DNA from: DAOVQB01 sp023128935
GTDB taxonomy: Bacteria; Eisenbacteria; RBG-16-71-46; CAIMUX01; WJJG01
NCBI GenBank assembly: GCA_030628905.1
Contig: DAOVQB010000072.1
Span: forward strand, 1-19,666
DNA length: 19,666 bases
Direction: 5' to 3'
Shown here: positions 16,718 to 19,666 of the stretch, piece by piece
How positions within the stretch are numbered: the stretch's first letter is position 1
Layout: the number at the start of each line of letters is the position of its first letter
The notes under the pieces: generated by a model
Database searches by the model: none
Told to the model about the DNA's origin: nothing
What the model saw: only the letters and a program-made list of their open reading frames with translations
Program-made: the position numbers and the translations under genes

Positions 16718-17052
16718 CAACTGACTCTCGCCTGATTCGCAAGTCGCCTCCCCTTGCACCAGAAAGCGGCTAACGTTCGCAGGACCGCCCGCACCTTGCA
16801 CCAGAAGGCAGTTGACGTTCGCAGGACCGCCTGCTCTTGCACCAGAAGGCAACCGACGTTCGCAGGATCGCCCACCCCTGTGCCAAAAGGCGGCTGACCG
16901 CGGGTGCTCTCCTGGGCTATCCTCATATAGAGGTCTTTGCCCGGATTTCTCACCAGGAGGAAGTAGACGCGACGCGTTCACGGGTGGGAAACATGGGGAG
17001 CATCCATGGGAAAACGCCCTCATAGACGATTGGCTCGCTGATGGGAGGTGGC
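16718..17052. other. Gap between lytic transglycosylase and yjbQ, holding the four-copy repeat
   Basis: No gene is supported. The first half is the 41-bp repeat array. The second half (16901-17052) has a stray AGGAGG near 16956 without a matching gene and no clear promoter. Confidence 0.5.
16736..16900. repeat. 41-bp degenerate tandem array, four copies
   Basis: Four contiguous units lie at 16736-16775, 16776-16817, 16818-16858 and 16859-16900 (40, 42, 41 and 42 bp). Each begins TTCGCAgGA-CGCC, has CTTGCACCAGAAgGC in the middle (diverged in the last unit) and ends G-GACG. The array starts 18 nt after the lytic transglycosylase stop. The units diverge by point changes and 1-2 bp indels, with no unique spacers. 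Confidence 0.93.
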
Positions 17053-17472
17053 ATGAAAACCTACAGGAAGGAACTCTGGTTCGATATCAAGCATAGGCGG
17101 GAGTTCCTCAATATCACGCCCCAGGTGGAGACATGCCTTCGTGAGAGTGGTATCCAGGAGGGTTTGCTCCTCTGCAATGCAATGCACATCACGGCCAGCG
17201 TGTTCATCAACGATGACGAATCGGGATTACACCAGGATTTCGAGGACTGGCTAGAGGGCTTGGCACCCGAGAAACCCCACTCGCGCTATCGTCATAATGT
17301 CGGCGAGGACAATGGTGACGCCCATCTGAAAAGGAGTGTTATGGGCCGCGAGGTGGTGGTGGCTGTCACAGGTGGCAAACTTGACTTCGGCCCCTGGGAA
17401 CAGATTTTCTATGGGGAATTCGATGGGAAGCGGCGCAAGCGGGTGCTGGTCAAGATCATGGGCTCGGGTTGA
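17053..17472 (+). CDS. yjbQ: YjbQ/UPF0047 family protein
   Basis: This 139-residue protein matches the small, widespread YjbQ (UPF0047) family over its whole length. Markers are NAMHITASVFIND (42-54, the family's usual N-HTTA-…IN element), YRHNVGEDNGDAHLKRSVMG (79-98), VTGGKLDFGPWEQI (105-118) and EFDGKRRKRVLVKI (122-135). Family members have been linked to a weak thiamin-phosphate synthase side activity; the true role is not settled. I chose the ATG at 17053, with GGGAGG 4 nt upstream and the usual family length. An ATG at 17041 would add MGGG and has no ribosome site. The second residue of the HTTA motif is Ile here. No thiamin genes lie nearby. Confidence 0.88.
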   Translation: MKTYRKELWFDIKHRREFLNITPQVETCLRESGIQEGLLLCNAMHITASVFINDDESGLHQDFEDWLEGLAPEKPHSRYRHNVGEDNGDAHLKRSVMGREVVVAVTGGKLDFGPWEQIFYGEFDGKRRKRVLVKIMGSG

Positions 17473-17536
17473 AAACCGCAGCAGACGGTCCTCGTGCCCA
17501 TGATCGCCGCCAACCGCCAGCCAGGACCGCATCATT

Positions 17537-17570
17537 GAAGGCCAATCAGAAACGAAGGCCAATCAGAAAC
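17537..17570. repeat. 17-bp exact tandem duplication after yjbQ
   Basis: GAAGGCCAATCAGAAAC is repeated head to tail (17537-17553 and 17554-17570), 64 nt after the yjbQ stop and upstream of the propeller gene. Confidence 0.9.
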
Positions 17571-17603
17571 CAAGGGAATCGCACCATGAAGGAGAACCAT
17601 ATC

Positions 17604-19112
17604 ATGAGGTATGTTGAGAGACTGATCTGCTTCCTCAGCTTTGCCCTTCCTGTTCTCGTCGCTCTCTGCATGCTGGGAGTCACCCCTGCAGAAGCCGGCT
17701 GGACCACCGCCTCCTTCGAGTTCGTGACAGATAACACAGCCCGTGACGAAACCGAGCGGCAGTCGCTGGCAATTGACAACACCGATGCGCTTCACGCGGT
17801 CTGGAGGCAGGCCAGAGAGGGCGGCGGTTGGAAGATCCTTTATGCGGCGAAACCTATCTACGGGCCTTGGACAGATGCGACCGAGGTCAGCGACCCAGAC
17901 CAGAGAGCCTCTGATCCAACGCTAGCCATTAACGAATCCACTGGAGATGTGTACGTTGCGTACTGCCGGCCCTACGGCGGCACGGATGAGATTATTATAG
18001 CCGAGAATGCAGGTGCAGGATGGATTAGGACCCGGCTCACCGAGAACACCACTGACGACATCTCGCCCACGATTGCGGTCGACGACAATGGAAAGGCGCA
18101 TCTCGCTTGGATCGGAACGAACGCAACCGGCGACTGGAAGATTTTCTATGCAACCAACTTGGGCGGCACCTGGCAATCGCAACTTCTCGCCGATAGCCAG
18201 CTCGGCACCTACGGGAGCGGGGCAGGACCTTTCATTGCCGTGGGCGAGCATGGTGTGGCACACATTGCCTATCGGGGCGGCAATTACCTGGGCTACCACA
18301 TCCATCATGCCGAGAATGACATGCCGGGGGGCGCAACGTGGGATTATGAAATCATCCTGACTCCAAACGTAGAGGACACGAGCGGCATCATAGCAGTGGA
18401 CGGATTAGCTACACTTCACTTAATAGCAAGCGGAAACGATTCCTGGGGTTGCCCGGTTAAAACCTACTACCTGCAGAGATCTATTGGCCTGGATTGGACG
18501 GTCCCTGTGCGCGCGAATCCAACCACGTACGGTTCAGGTTTCTCGCTTTTCGTTGACGCGTACGGTTCTGCTCACATCACCTGCGACGAGATCTCAGGAA
18601 ACTTCTACATGGGAAACCTATACTACGCCACAAATGCAACCGGGACATGGGAAGATGACCCAATCCTGGCGGATGGACAGACATATCATGGAACAATTGG
18701 TTTAGACAGTCGTGGCGTCGGTCACGTTCTGGCATTCAACGGAGCATCTCACCCAGAAGAGGAGATCATCGCCATCCATTCCACGAGTCTACTGTCATCC
18801 GTGGATGATGGTCAGATCGACAGCCGTCCGCTAGCAATTCAGCTACATCAAGGCCACCCCAATCCATTCGATGCCTGCACTACTGTTCGCTATGAACTGT
18901 CCTATCCCTGCGCGGTGTCAATCTCGATCCACGATGTATCCGGGCAACTCGTAAGAACTCTGCTGGCCAATGGTCAGCGTAAGGCAGGAGCACACTCCGT
19001 TCGGTGGGACGGCACGGATGAGCAGGGTCGTGCGGTGGACTCGGGTGTCTATCTGTGCCGGCTGCGTGGTAGCGAGGCCCAGAAGACGAAGCGCATGATC
19101 CTGTTGAAATAG
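17604..19112 (+). CDS. Secreted seven-repeat beta-propeller protein with FlgD-like tail
   Basis: The 502-residue exported protein has a signal peptide (MRYVERLICFLSFALPVLVA…, cleavage likely after AEA near residue 31). I count seven related repeats of about 45-60 residues between 45 and 400, each with a core like PTIAVDDNGKAHLAW followed by a strand such as KIFYATNLGGTW. This fits a seven-bladed propeller of the BNR/sialidase-like kind. No enzyme active site is recognised, so binding or scaffolding is as likely as catalysis. The FlgD-like tail (about 408-502) has HPNPFDACTTVRYEL, VRWDGTDEQGRAVDSGVY and a final KRMILLK. I chose the ATG at 17604 because AAGGAG lies 9 nt upstream and the signal peptide begins there; ATG 17586 and TTG 17469 are in-frame alternatives that would put charged residues ahead of it. 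Confidence 0.85.
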   Translation: MRYVERLICFLSFALPVLVALCMLGVTPAEAGWTTASFEFVTDNTARDETERQSLAIDNTDALHAVWRQAREGGGWKILYAAKPIYGPWTDATEVSDPDQRASDPTLAINESTGDVYVAYCRPYGGTDEIIIAENAGAGWIRTRLTENTTDDISPTIAVDDNGKAHLAWIGTNATGDWKIFYATNLGGTWQSQLLADSQLGTYGSGAGPFIAVGEHGVAHIAYRGGNYLGYHIHHAENDMPGGATWDYEIILTPNVEDTSGIIAVDGLATLHLIASGNDSWGCPVKTYYLQRSIGLDWTVPVRANPTTYGSGFSLFVDAYGSAHITCDEISGNFYMGNLYYATNATGTWEDDPILADGQTYHGTIGLDSRGVGHVLAFNGASHPEEEIIAIHSTSLLSSVDDGQIDSRPLAIQLHQGHPNPFDACTTVRYELSYPCAVSISIHDVSGQLVRTLLANGQRKAGAHSVRWDGTDEQGRAVDSGVYLCRLRGSEAQKTKRMILLK

Positions 19113-19322
19113 GCCCCCTCTGCTTGTGGTCTGGTTGTCAATGCAATCATCACCATGTGCAGGATGCTTGTCTATCGGTCGTGTTGTCGTTCGCCAGAAC
19201 CTCATCTCGCTGTTCGAGGACCTCCGCTGGAATCGATCGTGCTTTGCACATGAGCCGCTAGCCGTGGCCTTCACCCGCGGCCAAGACGCGCAGCGCCTCC
19301 TGAGATCGTGGACACGGCTTTC

Positions 19323-19385
19323 ACCAAGATTCTCTGTTCCCTTGCCAAGATGCTCTGCAGCTTTACCAAGATTCTCTGCATCAAA
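19323..19385. repeat. 21-bp tandem repeat, three copies
   Basis: Units at 19323-19343, 19344-19364 and 19365-19385 share CCAAGATtCTCTG with an exact 21-bp period. Because 21 is a multiple of three, both strands show seven-residue repeats when translated. Confidence 0.85.
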
Positions 19386-19434
19386 TTGCTGTGAAGTTCG
19401 AATCCGCTGCAACAAATCGCCGTGAAATCCGAAT
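19382..19434. repeat. Second degenerate repeat, 31-bp period, two copies
   Basis: A 22-bp block starting CAAATTGCTGTGAAG (19382-19403) recurs at 19413-19434 with 4 mismatches. It directly follows the 21-bp array. Confidence 0.7.
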
Positions 19435-19445
19435 GTACTTGTACA
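19434..19445. promoter_or_regulatory. Perfect short inverted repeat, possible operator
   Basis: TGTAC-TT-GTACA is a palindrome with 5-bp arms just upstream of the candidate promoter of the last gene. It may bind a dimeric regulator; this is inferred from symmetry and position only. Confidence 0.3.
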
Positions 19446-19450
19446 TAAAC

Positions 19451-19482
19451 CTTGCTATTCGCCAGTGTTTATGCTACTTTTC
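19451..19482 (+). promoter_or_regulatory. Candidate promoter of the last gene, Bacteroidota-like layout
   Basis: CTTG (19451-19454), a 20-nt spacer and TACTTTTC (19475-19482) resemble the TTTG-N19-21-TAnnTTTG promoter of Bacteroidota, with one mismatch in each box. It lies about 78 nt before the ATG at 19561. A usual -35/-10 pair is not evident here. Confidence 0.35.
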
Positions 19483-19560
19483 GGTAGTTCTGCGCACCTA
19501 ACCAACTAGTCGTAGCATCTTGTTGAAGCCATTTCACCTCATCGCCTCGGAGGTCTGTTT

Positions 19561-19666
19561 ATGTCCTTATATGATCTGGCCGTCAACCCTGTGGGCCGTG
19601 TTGCGGAAACCGCGGATCGCGCCACTGCGGCTGCGGCTGCCGCCGATCCGGCTGCTCTTGGGCTGC
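19561..19666 (+). CDS. Start of an unidentified gene, cut by window
   Basis: An ATG at 19561 has GGAGG (19549-19553) 7 nt upstream, an excellent ribosome site, and the frame is open to the window end. Only 35 residues are visible: they begin MSLYDLAVNPVGRVAETADR and go on into an Ala-rich stretch (TAAAAAADPAALGL). No signal peptide or membrane helix can be seen. The function cannot be told from this part. The gene is preceded by a long gap with a candidate promoter, so it probably starts a new transcription unit. Confidence 0.7.
   Translation, partial: MSLYDLAVNPVGRVAETADRATAAAAAADPAALGL

Larger units (their letters stand above)
19113..19560. other. Long gap before the last gene, with repeats and a candidate promoter
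   Basis: No gene is supported. Open frames exist on both strands around 19126-19425, partly because a 21-bp period keeps them open, but neither has family character. The part from 19430 to 19500 is clearly AT-richer than the surroundings, as expected for a promoter. See the repeat, palindrome and promoter entries. Confidence 0.55.

Noticed and set aside
16736..16900. CRISPR array
   Set aside because: Units touch each other and drift along their whole length; there are no unique spacers and no cas genes.
16679..17023. Minus-strand frame with repeated Cys/Trp peptides
   Set aside because: It exists only because of the 41-bp array and overlaps the end of the lytic transglycosylase gene. Unit lengths of 40-42 bp shift the frame from unit to unit, so coding is not conserved.
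18918..19415. 165-codon minus-strand frame with seven-residue repeats
   Set aside because: It overlaps the conserved tail of the propeller gene, and its repeats are a by-product of the 21-bp period.

Overview
The window looks like part of a GC-rich genome from the FCB side of the bacterial tree (Eisenbacteria-, Krumholzibacteria- or Latescibacteria-like). Three large secreted proteins end in the same roughly 90-residue FlgD-like C-terminal domain (…WDG-D-G…GVY…), which is common in those lineages. The intergenic DNA and several start-deciding Shine-Dalgarno sites (GGAGG type) are ordinary bacterial. The lineage is an inference from protein style; there is no rRNA, tRNA, insertion sequence, prophage or CRISPR array in the window.

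Layout. (1) 1-5151, minus strand: a surface-polysaccharide block. A DPM1-like family 2 glycosyltransferase is followed by a 974-residue multi-pass membrane protein of GT-C type, then by a Wzx-like flippase that is cut by the window edge. The last two are only 4 nt apart. (2) 5536-8268, minus: a secreted M14 zinc carboxypeptidase (HxxE, HAREP type) with accessory beta domains. (3) 8623-10731, plus: a FabG-type reductase and an M20 metallopeptidase that starts at TTG. (4) 10856-13531, minus: a second secreted M14 carboxypeptidase of a different type (HGDEP) with regulatory-like domains. (5) 13849-16717, plus: a Fur-family regulator and a MltD-like lytic transglycosylase with four LysM domains. 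(6) 17053-19112, plus: a YjbQ-family protein and a secreted seven-repeat beta-propeller. (7) From 19561: the first 35 codons of an unidentified gene.

How it fits together. The first block assembles and exports a glycan. The two M14 enzymes and the propeller are exported by signal peptides and probably handled by a shared C-terminal sorting or anchoring tail. The M20 enzyme could take products of extracellular proteolysis in the cytoplasm. MltD remodels peptidoglycan.

The most unusual feature is not a gene. Nearly every gap that contains the 3' end of a gene carries its own short tandem repeat (10, 17, 18, 21, 29, 31, 38 or 41 bp unit, 2-4 copies, sequence unrelated between loci). I found no clear tandem repeat in the two divergent 5'/5' gaps. 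In one case the first repeat unit contains the last codons and stop codon of the M20 gene. I have not recognised a complete new defence or mobile system here.
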